Assembly (NCBI RefSeq): GCF_004379255.2
Contig: NC_056039.1
Span: 23,511,883-23,575,882 of the forward strand
Source: Salvia splendens
Lineage: Eukaryota; Streptophyta; Magnoliopsida; Lamiales; Lamiaceae
Direction of reading: 5' to 3'
DNA: 64,000 nucleotides
How positions within the stretch are numbered: the first letter of the stretch is position 1; every line of letters starts with the position of its first letter. The notes under the pieces are model-generated. The model had not been told where the DNA came from. It ran no database searches and was given only the letters and a program-made list of their open reading frames with translations. A program made the translations under genes and the position numbers. Positions 1-10,245 of this stretch are shown one piece after another.

Positions 1-472
1 GGGTCCGAGCGCCCCTAAGAAGAAGGGCAAGGTCAAGAAGGTCGGCGAGTCGTCGCAGCCGGTTGAGGATAGCGGGGTCCGGAGAAAGTGGACGGAGGCG
101 GCGGTGGCGACGACGAAGGGCTGGGCGAGGACGGTGGCGAGGAGTGATTTTTTATGTATTTTTTTTGTACTTTTTAATTTTTGTATTTTTTTAAATTAAT
201 GTACTTTTTTTATAAATTATTGTACTTTTTATATATTTTAATATTATTATTCAATTTTCTTGTATTTGTCTCGTAAATTAAATTCCGTATGTTGCTACGA
301 TTGTAAATTAAATTATATAATTGTTATTAGTGATGTGGATAGGCTATGGGAGGGCTATTGCATGTCCAGTTGCATGTCCAGATGATGTGGCAGGAGGATT
401 TTAGTGCAGATGATGTGGCAGTGGAAAGGCTATGGGAGGGCTATTGCATGTCCAGAACCATTGGAGATGCTC
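1..472 (+). mobile_element. PIF/Harbinger-type element, 3' part
   Basis: Bases 1-144 read as a lysine/arginine-rich stretch followed by RRKWTEA, which resembles the Myb/SANT-like ORF of PIF/Harbinger elements (compare 1928-3273). It ends in TGA at about 144. An AT-rich tail follows, then the terminal motif CCATTGGAGATGCTC and a TTA target site at 473-475. The same terminal motif closes the MITE at 4632-5265. The 5' end lies outside the window, so this is a truncated or non-autonomous copy. Confidence 0.6.
342..447. repeat. 86-bp-spaced direct repeat
   Basis: The block GGCTATGGGAGGGCTATTGC followed by ATGTCCAG occurs at 342 and again at 428. GATGTGGCAG also recurs nearby. It is subterminal sequence of the Harbinger-type element. 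Confidence 0.7.
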
Positions 473-475
473 TTA

Positions 476-1072
476 GTGATGTGGATAGCACATCAATTGT
501 GTTGAACAATACAAATAAGCAGAAAAAAGGGATTTTATTAGCTGAACTTTTGTAATTTGAGTTTAAATTCGTCGACCTTTCGGAATATGGGATTAAATCA
601 TACGAATTTTTCAAAATAAGAGATTTTACTTTTTTATATTTTTTTTTCTTTTTTCTTATTATTTTACTTATAATATTTATCAATTGACAAATTACCTTTT
701 AAATTTGGACTCAAATTCTAAACAAATCTAAATAATTATGCAAGAGAGGGATTGAAAATTTATGTTGCCTCTTTCCTTTAACTACAAACCCGCCTCCACC
801 ATTCTCCTCACTCCGCGGGAATGAAGAGGATGAATATGATCAATGATATATAGTAATTAGTTGAATAATCGCACCACTAAGGGGAGGAAAATGGTTTTTT
901 TTTTAAAAAAAATTTGCATTAAGGTTGACTTGAATTAAAATCGAAACGCCGAATTTGATCTCCATAATGATTTGAATCATTAATTGGTTGATTATTGCCA
1001 TTAAACGTCGAATCATTTCCATGTGAAAATTTCTTCTGTATTCAACCGCTTTTCCATTTATGGAGCAGCTAA
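476..1072. other. AT-rich intergenic stretch, no gene seen
   Basis: There are long A/T runs and short open frames only. No conserved coding or repeat signature was recognised. Confidence 0.5.
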
Positions 1073-1570
1073 GAGCAGTCCACGCGGAATTCCTACCGGC
1101 GTGCGGGAAATCCGTGGCGGACGTCCGCCATTGAGCGTCCCTTCCACGGATACGGAATTCCACGAAAGAATTCGCAGTTCCGCGGCCATCGGCGGAATTC
1201 CGCGTGGACGTCTGCCATTGAACTTCATTTCATTCGCACCACGATGATCCTTGAAGCGGTAGCTGACTACCGGTTGTGGATTTTAATTTGGTGAAATGAA
1301 CTTTTCTTTTTTCTATTAATGGAATATTTTTCCCTATTTGTGTCGATTATTTAATTCCTTAAATTTCTTACTTCCGAAAATTGTTTAATTTGTGAATTTT
1401 TTTTAATTGTGGGAATTCCTTCGGGAATTCAGCAGGGAATTCTGCCACTGTGCAGTGGGAATTCCTTATAACGTGACAGTGCAGTGAGAATTCCTTATGA
1501 CGTGGCAGGAGGTATTTTTGGGAATTACGCAGGGAATTCCGCCGGGAATTCCACACCACTGTGGATGCTC
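1073..1570. mobile_element. Harbinger/Tourist-like MITE
   Basis: It is flanked by TAA at 1070-1072 and 1571-1573, a 3-bp target site typical of PIF/Harbinger. The ends are GAGCAGTCCACGCGG and, at the right, CCACTGTGGATGCTC, an imperfect inverted pair. The interior has about a dozen near-copies of the palindrome GGGAATTCCC. A left-hand segment (GCGGACGTCCGCCATTG) resembles the MITE at 55652-55961, suggesting one family. No coding capacity. Confidence 0.7.
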
Positions 1571-1704
1571 TAAGACCACCTCCATTGGTGACCTTGGAAG
1601 GAATGATGTCACACATAAAAGACAAAATAGTCATAAATAAAAATAATTCTAAAATAAATTAATCCACCTCCCTCATTGTTCGGTATCACCCTGCCGCTCC
1701 CTTA

Positions 1705-2693
1705 GAGCATCCACAATAGCGGATGAACGCATGCCCTAGCCACCGACTAGCGGATCGGGCTTGGTGTTCGTCCACTATTGGGTGGACGAGCGATCGGTTA
1801 ACCACAATTTTTATTTATTTTTATTTTTTATTTCAACTCTATATATAGGGCTCGTTGCACTTCATCTCATTCACACCACTTGTTTTAACGAGTATCTCTT
1901 TCTCCATTCTCATTTCTATAGAAGATAATGGCTCACGACAGTGAGTCTCTGATAATCAGCGTATCACAAACGCCAACGTTCCCCAGTGCAAGTGAGGGAA
2001 ACGCTGGCGGGATGACTGGAATGCCCGGGATGGGAATGGGTATGGGTGGATTTACCGAGTACTACGGGATGTACCCGTGCATGGGCGGGATGTTGCTCGG
2101 GATGGCAGGGATGCCCGGGATGAGTGGCGGGGTGGGTGGGATGTTGTCCCGGATGGCCTTGATGAGCGGCGGGATGGGCGGGATGGCCGGGGGTGAGCAG
2201 CGTGATAGGCGGGATGCCTGGGATGAGCGGCATGGGAATGGGCATGGGTGGCATGTCTGCCGCTGCCGGAGGTAGTAGATCGGGGGTCCCCCAATCGCCT
2301 TTTGGGGACAATGTCTATCGACCCTGTTTAGATCATTTGACAGGTGGTTTGGAGGACTCTACTCCATCGGAGACTCAGTACACCGGCATTGAAACTTTCT
2401 CACTGGAGAAGTTGGGTCTTTCTCCGATAAGGGAACTGAAACTCCTCAGCCAACTAAGAGAGAACTGGTGGTAGGACGGCAGGGAGGGATGGTTCAGCGG
2501 GGAGATCGAAGAGGAAGGGCAAGGGCAAGGGGGTTGCTGCTAAGTCATCGCAGACGCAGGCGGTGGGGGAAGATGTTGAGACCCGGAGGTCTGTTTGGAC
2601 TACGGAGGAGTGCACTGCTCTGGCAAAAGCCTGGGTCTTGGTCGTGGATGATCCCTTTCGGTCGAACAATCAGAACAACGATGTGATGTGGGC
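1705..2693 (+). mobile_element. PIF/Harbinger element, 5' end with ORF
   Basis: A TTA target site at 1702-1704 is followed by the terminal sequence GAGCATCCACAATAGCGG, then a promoter and the Myb/SANT-like ORF. The right end is obscured by the 665-bp tandem duplication. No DDE transposase ORF is present, so the copy is incomplete. Confidence 0.6.
1840..1847 (+). promoter_or_regulatory. TATA box of Harbinger ORF
   Basis: TATATATA lies 88 bp upstream of the ATG at 1928 and downstream of the element's terminal repeat. The spacing suits transcription start near 1870 and a leader of roughly 55 nt. Confidence 0.55.
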
Positions 2694-3273
2694 TCGCATC
2701 GTGGCGAGCTACGAAGTATTTAAGCCGAAGAAAGCGAAGTATCACATGTCGGAGGAGGTCCGGAAATAATGGGATCAGATAAAGGTCGCCGTCTCCAGAT
2801 TTTTCGGCATCTACGAGAACAACAACCTCACGATGACCAGTGGCATGAACATGGACGATGTGAAAGAATTGTCGATGCGGCAGTTCCCCGAGGTAAGAAA
2901 GTTCGGTCGGTTTAAGTACTGGGATGCCTATGTAGAGCTGATGGAATCCTCCATGTTTCGTGTTGGGATGGAGGCTGGTTGGCCGAAGCGGACGAGACTG
3001 AATGTCTCTGGCGATTACAGTAGCAGTGCCAGTTCCCACGACCTCCCCGACAATGTCGAAGAGGCCCCTCCACCAATTCCCTGCCGCCGTCGCCCGTTTG
3101 GGCAAAAAACGGCAATGCGGATGTCTAGAGGAGCCTCAAGCGGGCACTCTGAGGTCCAATCTAGAGAAAATTGGATGCATGGGGCACTCTACTACTACAA
3201 TCTAAAAATTGTACCCACTTTGTTATTTGTTCCAATTATGGGAAAAATGTCATCCGTGTCGGCGTGTTATTAA
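1928..3273 (+). pseudogene. Myb/SANT-like Harbinger-associated ORF, broken
   Basis: It resembles the plant Myb/SANT-like proteins carried by PIF/Harbinger elements, which partner the DDE transposase in DNA binding and nuclear entry (family knowledge). The N-terminus is Gly/Met-rich (repeated GGM, GMGMG). A frame change near 2195 leads into SPFGDNVYRPC and LGLSPIRE, and another near 2440-2560 into the SANT-like part: RRSVWTTEECTALAKAW, then NNQNNDVMWARIVASY. An in-frame TAA at 2767-2769 replaces the residue after EEVRK. The frame resumes with WDQIKVAVSRFFGIYENN and MNMDDVKELSMRQFPEV and ends at 3273. Two frameshifts and a stop make it non-functional as it stands. The start was chosen because the ATG follows the TATA box and a leader; the family assignment is by recognition. 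Confidence 0.65.
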
Positions 3274-3358
3274 GTAAAAACGTCAACCACGATGACGTTT
3301 TATAATTAATTTGTGATTTTATGAAAATAGAGTCTTTATTGTAACACGCCAACTAGGT
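2694..3358. repeat. 665-bp tandem duplication, unit 1
   Basis: The unit runs from inside the SANT-like ORF through its end and about 85 bp of 3' sequence. It recurs at 3359-4023 with a constant offset of 665. I found one internal difference (A to G near 2828/3493), so the duplication is recent. Confidence 0.95.
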
Positions 3359-4023
3359 TCGCATCGTGGCGAGCTACGAAGTATTTAAGCCGAAGAAAGC
3401 GAAGTATCACATGTCGGAGGAGGTCCGGAAATAATGGGATCAGATAAAGGTCGCCGTCTCCAGATTTTTCGGCATCTACGAGAACAACAGCCTCACGATG
3501 ACCAGTGGCATGAACATGGACGATGTGAAAGAATTGTCGATGCGGCAGTTCCCCGAGGTAAGAAAGTTCGGTCGGTTTAAGTACTGGGATGCCTATGTAG
3601 AGCTGATGGAATCCTCCATGTTTCGTGTTGGGATGGAGGCTGGTTGGCCGAAGCGGACGAGACTGAATGTCTCTGGCGATTACAGTAGCAGTGCCAGTTC
3701 CCACGACCTCCCCGACAATGTCGAAGAGGCCCCTCCACCAATTCCCTGCCGCCGTCGCCCGTTTGGGCAAAAAACGGCAATGCGGATGTCTAGAGGAGCC
3801 TCAAGCGGGCACTCTGAGGTCCAATCTAGAGAAAATTGGATGCATGGGGCACTCTACTACTACAATCTAAAAATTGTACCCACTTTGTTATTTGTTCCAA
3901 TTATGGGAAAAATGTCATCCGTGTCGGCGTGTTATTAAGTAAAAACGTCAACCACGATGACGTTTTATAATTAATTTGTGATTTTATGAAAATAGAGTCT
4001 TTATTGTAACACGCCAACTAGGT
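3359..4023 (+). pseudogene. 665-bp duplication, unit 2 (ORF 3' half copy)
   Basis: It carries the 3' half of the Myb/SANT-like ORF again, including the same premature TAA after EEVRK (at 3432-3434). The stop therefore predates the duplication. The open part runs 3498-3938 and matches 2833-3273 throughout. It lacks promoter and 5' coding sequence. Confidence 0.9.
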
Positions 4024-4900
4024 TGGCTTGTTGTAACACCCGCGATTTTCGGATAATAAAATTTTTCCTATTGAATGCGATATGGTGATTAAAATGGAAT
4101 TTCCCAGAAATAATATTCTTTGGAGCGGTGAATTCTTTTAGTTTCTTTGTGAAATACGAAATCTTGACTTAATAATCAAGTGGATGTGATGGTGAATTAT
4201 TGTAGTACTTGGCATAACACCAAGGGACTAATTATTTTTAGAGTGCACGAAGGGGAGTGTGTACGATGATTTAATATTCATACTTGCATAATGTGGATTA
4301 TTTTGGTGGAGAGAATTATCATCGATCTTCGTAGAATTTATTTAAAGTACTATATGTAGTACGTAGCGTGTTTTAATCAAAGATCGGTTGAGGAATTAAT
4401 ATTTGGAACAACACCAAATATTAATTATTGCGTTGGGCGATTTTAATCTTTGTTGGGAATGAGACGGCGAAATTAATTAAAGTTTTTCGTGAACTTTAAT
4501 TAATAAAAGAGATGCAAAAAGTAAAAGTAAACATTTGGGCTTCTCAAATAATATAATGTCCAATGTTTTACTTTACAAAATTGGCTTCGGGCCATGAGGA
4601 TGAAAAGTCCAAGAGAATAAATAAATAATTAGAACATCCCTAATAAGAATCGGCCGGCCATAGCCCAACCACAAACTCCTCCTGCCACATCATCAGGACA
4701 AGCAACTGGACAAGCAATAGCCCATCCATAGCCTAGCCACAATAAACAAAATTATAAAAAACAAATAATTAACAATCACACAAAATACGGAATTAAATTT
4801 ACGACACAAATAAGGGAAAATTCAATAATAATATTAAAAATTAAAAAAGTACATTAATTAAAAAAACACACTTCATTAAAATTAAAATAACATTACAAAA

Positions 4901-5062
4901 CGACCAAGAATGAGTTTGTCCCACATCGAAAGTGGAACATAAAACATTCAAGGATGTCTCTGTAAAAGAGAAACGACCAAGAATGAGTTTGTCCCACATC
5001 GAAAGTGGAACATAAAACATTCAATGATGTCTCTATAAAAGATAAACGACCAAGAATGAGTT
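4901..5062 (+). repeat. 73-bp tandem repeat, about 2.2 units
   Basis: CGACCAAGAATGAGTTT begins at 4901, 4974 and 5047. Each full unit contains GTCCCACATCG and, 43 bp further on, a TATA-like box. Confidence 0.95.
4918..5041 (+). promoter_or_regulatory. Two snRNA-type promoter modules (USE + TATA)
   Basis: GTCCCACATCG at 4918-4928 and 4991-5001 matches the plant upstream sequence element RTCCCACATCG of snRNA genes. TGTAAAAG (4961) and TATAAAAG (5034) start 43 bp after each element start, leaving a gap of about 32 bp. In plants that spacing is the RNA polymerase II class; the polymerase III (U6) class is about 10 bp shorter. No recognised U-snRNA follows. The sequence downstream of both TATA boxes is (A)AACGACCAAGAATGAGTTT. 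Confidence 0.6.
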
Positions 5063-7283
5063 TCATAAAAAAACATTAAATAAAAAAAATTAAAATTTCC
5101 GCTCGCCGATCGGGAGCCTGCAATAGCGGCCAGCCGATCGGCGAGCGCTCGGGAATCAGCGTGCGCTTGCCGTTTTTCTCACCGATTTGACGCTCGCCGG
5201 CTGCAATAGTTCGGCGAGCGCCAAAAATCGTCGAGCCGGTGCGCTCGCCGCTATTGGAGATGCTCTTATACAAGTTTGGGCTCACAACTAATGAGTCTAA
5301 ATAAATCTGCTCCTCCCTTCCGTAAATTCCTTCTGCAAAGAAATCGGTCCAGCTTCCTTTCCCCTTTGCAGCAGCCGTTACCGGCATGAAATTAATCACC
5401 AAATAAGTGCCAATCATGGTGATTAAACTCAATTAAATCAGCCACTAATTGCAATTAAATCACCAAATTAATTGGGATTTACTCTCAATCAATTCCCAGA
5501 TTCTACTTCCTCATATTCACGGCTGTTTCACCTTTCCTTGTCACTTTCACAATCTGCAAATTCAAGTCACACAATACAGAGAGCCGACAGAGAAAGAGAG
5601 TAGAAGAACTTGTTTCCAAATTCCAACAATTCACGGTAATACTCCTTTCAATCTCTCCTTTGAATTCCGATTCATCACAACGGAGGAATTATGGGTGTAA
5701 TCGGCCGACCGGCGTCGCACACGACGCCTTGGGCGGCTGCCGAATAATTGAAATGCATGAAAATCGTGAAACGAGATAAAAGACTTTAATTAGGGTGCAT
5801 GCATTCTAATTAGTAGTTTTCTCGCGCTAATTGTTGTGTTACTACCTTGTTATTTAAAGGGGATTGTTCCGTGAGACTCTAATCTAGAAAGAGGAATACT
5901 CAAGTGCGATATCTGTTAAGCGAACAAGGTGGACTTTCTTTTAAGTACCATTCATGAAATATTTTTGACTTTGTTCCCAATGATGATAAATTCTTTGACG
6001 TGAAATGAATGATTGTCATGCCGTGTTTTGGATTTTGTGGAATACCTATCTGCACTGACTTTGAGTCGGATGCCTGGCGTTGCCAGAGGTTAATCGAATT
6101 CGGGTTTATGTGTGGGCCGCAAACCCCGCTTAGACTAGTGATCACCATGTGGGGACCGTGAGCCATTTGTTGTGCATTTGGCCGGTCCAGTGACCGTCGT
6201 GGAATGTGGCCACACTCATGGTACACGAGGATATTATTTCAGATAGTGTATGGACAATGGAAATGGTTGGCCGACCGACTTTTATGGAAATGAAATACTT
6301 TTTGAAAGCTAAAACCCCAAGATCACTTGAAATGGGCTTGACAATTATTTTTATGCAAATATTTTCGGCAACTGTCTACTGAGTATCTCTTCAAGTACTC
6401 AGCTCTGCATGTGTTTTCCTTATGTGCAGGTTGAGCAATGACGAGTCGCGGTTGGTGTTGAGTGGAGCCTCTGAAGTCTGCTTGTTATCTCGTACAGAAT
6501 GAGTCGTGTCTTCACACATGACGTCATTCCTTTACTCTTGTTTGCTTCTGCTAAGACTAATTATTATTTTTTAATAATGCGTTGTGCGCCGAGATACTTT
6601 AAACTCGATCACTCTGATACATCTTTTGATGATTTTATAAATTATTATTCGGTCTAATTCTGTAAAAGTATGGTATTACTTCAATTCTCCTTTCTTCCCC
6701 GCTTCTTATAACCCTCCCCAGTCGCGATAAACCGTTCTTTCTATCCTTAGAAAGGGCAGGCGTGACCGTGTTTAATTAGAAAACGCCAATTTGGCGTCTA
6801 TAAATGCACAAAGGCCAGTCATGTTGCCGTTTTAATGAAATTCTGATATCTAATAAATAAAGTCATAGATGTAAAATGCCAATTAGAATGGAGTGTTTCT
6901 GCATAAAACGCCGACGTAGTTGGCGTGTTTTACTGGACACAGATATCAGTCTGGTTTCTCCCCAAAATCGCGAACCCTAATGCTTTACCCTCCCCAAACG
7001 CGAAAAACCTTCAACTTGCGCGAAACCCTTGCCCGAGTCGATCCAATCGGTGATTTGAGCGAGAAGATTTTGATTTTGGCCCATTCTTCCAGACATCAGT
7101 CCTCCTATTCGGTTAGTATACATAATATTTTACCAATATTTGATAGATTGTTATGATAGTAAATATTGTAGTGTAATTTATGGAAAAAATATTGATGATA
7201 TATAAAGTTTCCTCTACATAATGATGAATTTAGTCCAAAAAAATAATATATATTTATTCGTGTGTTACATTATTGCAGATAAT

Positions 7284-9526
7284 ATGACGTGGTGTGTCAA
7301 TTTATATTGGGCTGGAAAGATAATTCCCGGAGTAGTTATTTCATATGACCTTTTCTCAAAAGGATTCATTATGTTGGATGAAAGTGTTGCCTACGATAAG
7401 TTTGTGGGTACAATTTGTGAAAAGGATGGGTATAAACATATTTGTACACAAAGTTTAAATAATATGGAAACGTACTATATGCGTTGGATCCGGAGTCACG
7501 TTTATAGGTACTCTACTAGAAGAAGTATGCATGCCACCAATGTTTAGTGAGAGTATGGCTATAGGTCAAATTGAATTATTTGTTGATTATCCGGCGATTA
7601 CTCAACAAATAGTCATCATGTCATAAGTTATGATGTTGGTACGTCTACGAGCCAAGAACCAAGTTTCGCCGGAACATATAGACATGCAACACAAGAGCTT
7701 GATGTTGGAGGCGTGTGTTTAGGGGACAATGATAATAGTCATGTGGTTGATGACATTATAGGTCCTGATAAAGCCGACTTTCTTGATCCACAATCACCTT
7801 ATGATTCAGAAGATGTAAACATTGTTAGTACAGAATGGTGATCCGTCTGATGATGAACAATTTGTTGATTCAAGCCATCCATTCCAGTTGGAGAAACAGC
7901 AGTTGAAGAACGGTGAGTGGAGAAACAACAGTTGGATGAAGAGCGGTTGGAGGAGTATGAGGCAAAGTAGTTCCACAGTTCCCACAGTGTAGATTGACTA
8001 TTTTTCGCACCTTACCAGGTACATATGATAGTTTTGATCCAAAGAACTTTGAGGTTGCTGATGCTAGTGTGCATGATTGGACTGAAAAAGATCCTAGCAA
8101 TGTCGGATTGTATACTAAATTTAGAACGAAGTTGGAATTGAAGACGACCATGACATTTTGGCATTTGAAAAAAATCCAACAGTATACGGTTGCTGAAAGT
8201 AAGGGAAAGAGATGACATGCGGTTTGTAAGTGGCCACAAGGAAATCCGAAGGATATTTCAACACCGAAGTGTTTGAGGGAGTGTCGAGCAACATTGAGAA
8301 AGCATGATGATCACTCGCAAATTAGAGTGTGGAGCACTTCTCATACTTGTATGGGGGATCACAATTATAATGGGCACGCTAATCTTTCATCGTCCATGAT
8401 ATCATTGAGTGTTCGACATCAGATAGAAAAACGATCCGGCCTACAAGGTAAAAGCTATTGTGACGGATATTGAAAATAGATTTCATGTGAAAATTAGTTA
8501 CAAGAAAGTATGGTATGCTCGGAAGAAAGCTATTGAGCTTGTGTATGTTGGATGGGAGTGGTCATTCAAAATTTTACCGTCTTATATGAATGAAATGCAA
8601 AGATAAAATCTTGGTACAATTGTCGAATGGTTGCATGATGGAAAGAAGAACCCAAAGGTCATCACATGTTTTGCTTGGTACATGTTAGAACGAATGTTCT
8701 GCAAAATCACAAAGGTATCATGGTCAAAAGATTGGTTTGGAAATTGGGTATTGCTACAAAAAAATGCAAGTTTAAGGAAAGACCTCGTTTACTTCGAGAC
8801 GTCAATAACAAGGCTTTAAAGTACCTTGATACCGTGGATTTAGAAAAATAGAATTTGGTGTATGACAAACACAGAAGATGGGGTGAGGTGACCACTATTA
8901 TGGTGGAATCTTACAACAATGTGTTGAGAGGTGCAAGAGAACGACATTTTGAAGGACAATAGAATGGTTCAATGAGCGGTCAATTGCATCAAGATAGTGT
9001 GCGGCATCACTTACCCCGTGGGTGCATGAAAAGATGTGCAAATATGATGTAAAAGGTCAATTATATAACGTGAGAGCATCCAACACAATTCAAGGGAATT
9101 ATGAGGTTTGAACAAGATGTTGAATTGGTGGAAAAGGGTGGTAACAAGTGGAAGGTGTTATATTTGCAGTCGAACTGCAAATGTAAAAAGTGGTAGATGT
9201 GGAGACTTCCGTGTTCACATGCAGCGGCAGTTGCGCGGTTTAGAAATGACAATATGATATCACTTGTTAATGTCGTATACCACACAAGTGTTTGGGTACA
9301 CAAATATTCTGGGGTGTTCAATCCACTTAGACACCCAAATTATTGGGACGTGCCTGAATGGACTATACAGTGTTCACCAACTCAGTTAATGCCTCGAAGT
9401 CGCGGTCGATACCGTACAACTAGGATTCCTAGTTAGATGAATGTCTGTGAAGCTGACCAGCCATGAGCTCGACGTCGTTGTAAAAAATGTGGTCAAAATG
9501 GTCACGACAGGCACAACTGCCCGACT
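7284..9526 (+). pseudogene. MuDR-type transposase relic, DDE core deleted
   Basis: MULE transposases cut and paste DNA with a DDE core, preceded by a FLYWCH-like DNA-binding part and followed by a SWIM zinc finger. Visible parts in order: an N-terminal segment from the ATG at 7284 just after a TTGCAG acceptor; a DNA-binding-like segment at 8040-8440; GTIVEWLHDGKKNPK near 8618; ALKYLDTVDLEK then NLVYDKHRRWGEVTT and MVESYNNVLRGARE (8810-8945), a standard MULE block; a SWIM finger C-x-C ... LPCSHAAAVARF (9175-9245); and a zinc knuckle CKKCGQNGHDRHNC (9479-9520). The DDE catalytic region expected between GTIVEWLH and the ALKYLD block is essentially missing, and several stops and frame changes occur. 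Non-functional. Confidence 0.75.
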
Positions 9527-9719
9527 TCTTGATTGTTTAGACATATATGGTGTTTATTATGTAGACTTATGTATTGATTACTATTTAGACTTATTGTATT
9601 TTGTTTGGACTTATGTAGTATTCAATATTTTGCCTTATGTATTGATTACTATTTGAATGTATTATATTGTAATTGTGGCTTTTCAGGGCATGTTATAAAC
9701 GAAAACATTCATGGAAAAT

Positions 9720-10012
9720 ATTTCTGCATAAAAATGCCACTGAGGTTGGCGTTTCTTTACAGAATGTTTCCCGTCAGTTTAAAAAAAACAAAACGAAGTC
9801 TAAAACGCCAATCCCGTTGCGTTGGCGTTTCTTTACAGAATGTCTTCAGCGTTCTACCAATTTAAAAAATGCCAACTCAAACACGCCAATCCCATTGGAG
9901 TTTCTAATTAAAAAAATTGAAAAGTAAAACGCCACTAAGGGTGGCGTTTCTTTACAGAATGTCTTAACCGCTCTTCCAGTTCAAAAAATGCCAACTCAAA
10001 CACGCCAACCTA
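9720..10012. repeat. Hairpin-bearing tandem repeat (GGCGTTTCTTTACAG)
   Basis: GTTGGCGTTTCTTTACAGAA or its near copy GGTGGCGTTTCTTTACAG occurs near 9748, 9825 and 9943. Each is preceded by an inverted AAACGCCA-type arm and followed by AAATGCCAACTCAAACACGC (clearest at 9868 and 9987). The spacing is irregular, about 75-120 bp. Confidence 0.85.
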
Positions 10013-10245
10013 GTTATCATTTTAAGGCAGAACATTTTCAACAACATCTTACAATTCATTATATTGGTTATTCAAAATATTGCAAGTATTCCTACTCATT
10101 GTATAGCATATTCAAAATACAAATAACAATATATTTGAGTTCTAAAATGATCAAATATAAAGACTTAGTCCTAAATAAAAAGATTACAAGGTTCACAAAC
10201 ACAAAGTTCAACTCAATAACCTAATAAAAATATATTTAGATTTGT

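Larger units (their letters stand above)
4632..5265. mobile_element. Harbinger-type MITE carrying snRNA-promoter repeat
   Basis: It is flanked by TTA at 4629-4631 and 5266-5268. The ends are GAACATCCCTAATAAGAAT and CCGCTATTGGAGATGCTC. The interior has GC-rich CGGCGAGCG-type hairpin sequence at the right and the tandem repeat at 4901-5062. No ORF of note. Confidence 0.75.
4032..6766 (+). mobile_element. Decayed Gypsy LTR (Tekay-like family)
   Basis: It starts TGTAACACCCGCGATT and ends near GGCAGGCGTGACC, matching in layout the LTRs at 17138-19915 and 34872-37656. Shared landmarks are AATCGAATTCGGGT, GCAAACCC, GGCCGGTCCAGTGACC, the CTGAGTA/TACTCAG hairpin at 6379-6402 and ATGTGCAGGTTGAGC at 6422-6436. 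The terminal CA is mutated and no clean target-site duplication remains, so it is an old, probably solo, LTR. A Harbinger MITE sits inside. It lies between two stretches carrying the same ACGCCAA hairpin family. Confidence 0.75.
6767..10020 (+). mobile_element. Mutator-like (MULE) element remnant
   Basis: Paired motifs such as AAACGCCAATTTGGCGTC (6782) and AAACGCCGACGTAGTTGGCG (6906) lie upstream of the transposase relic. Related hairpins at 9731-10010 lie downstream. The family shares MULE N-terminal, SWIM and zinc-knuckle parts. Exact ends and a 9-bp target site could not be fixed. Confidence 0.55.

Noticed and set aside
1964..2311. Minus-strand frames rich in His/Pro (HPAHPAAHQGHPG)
   Set aside because: Shadow of the Gly/Met-rich start of the Harbinger ORF on the plus strand.
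2545..3105. 186-codon minus-strand frame, repeated at 3336-3770
   Set aside because: Antisense shadow of the Myb/SANT-like ORF; no recognised motif and duplicated only because the DNA is.
4901..5062. A U6 (polymerase III) snRNA gene
   Set aside because: USE-to-TATA spacing is the longer polymerase II class, there is no T-run terminator at a fitting place, and the downstream sequence does not match any U-snRNA I know.
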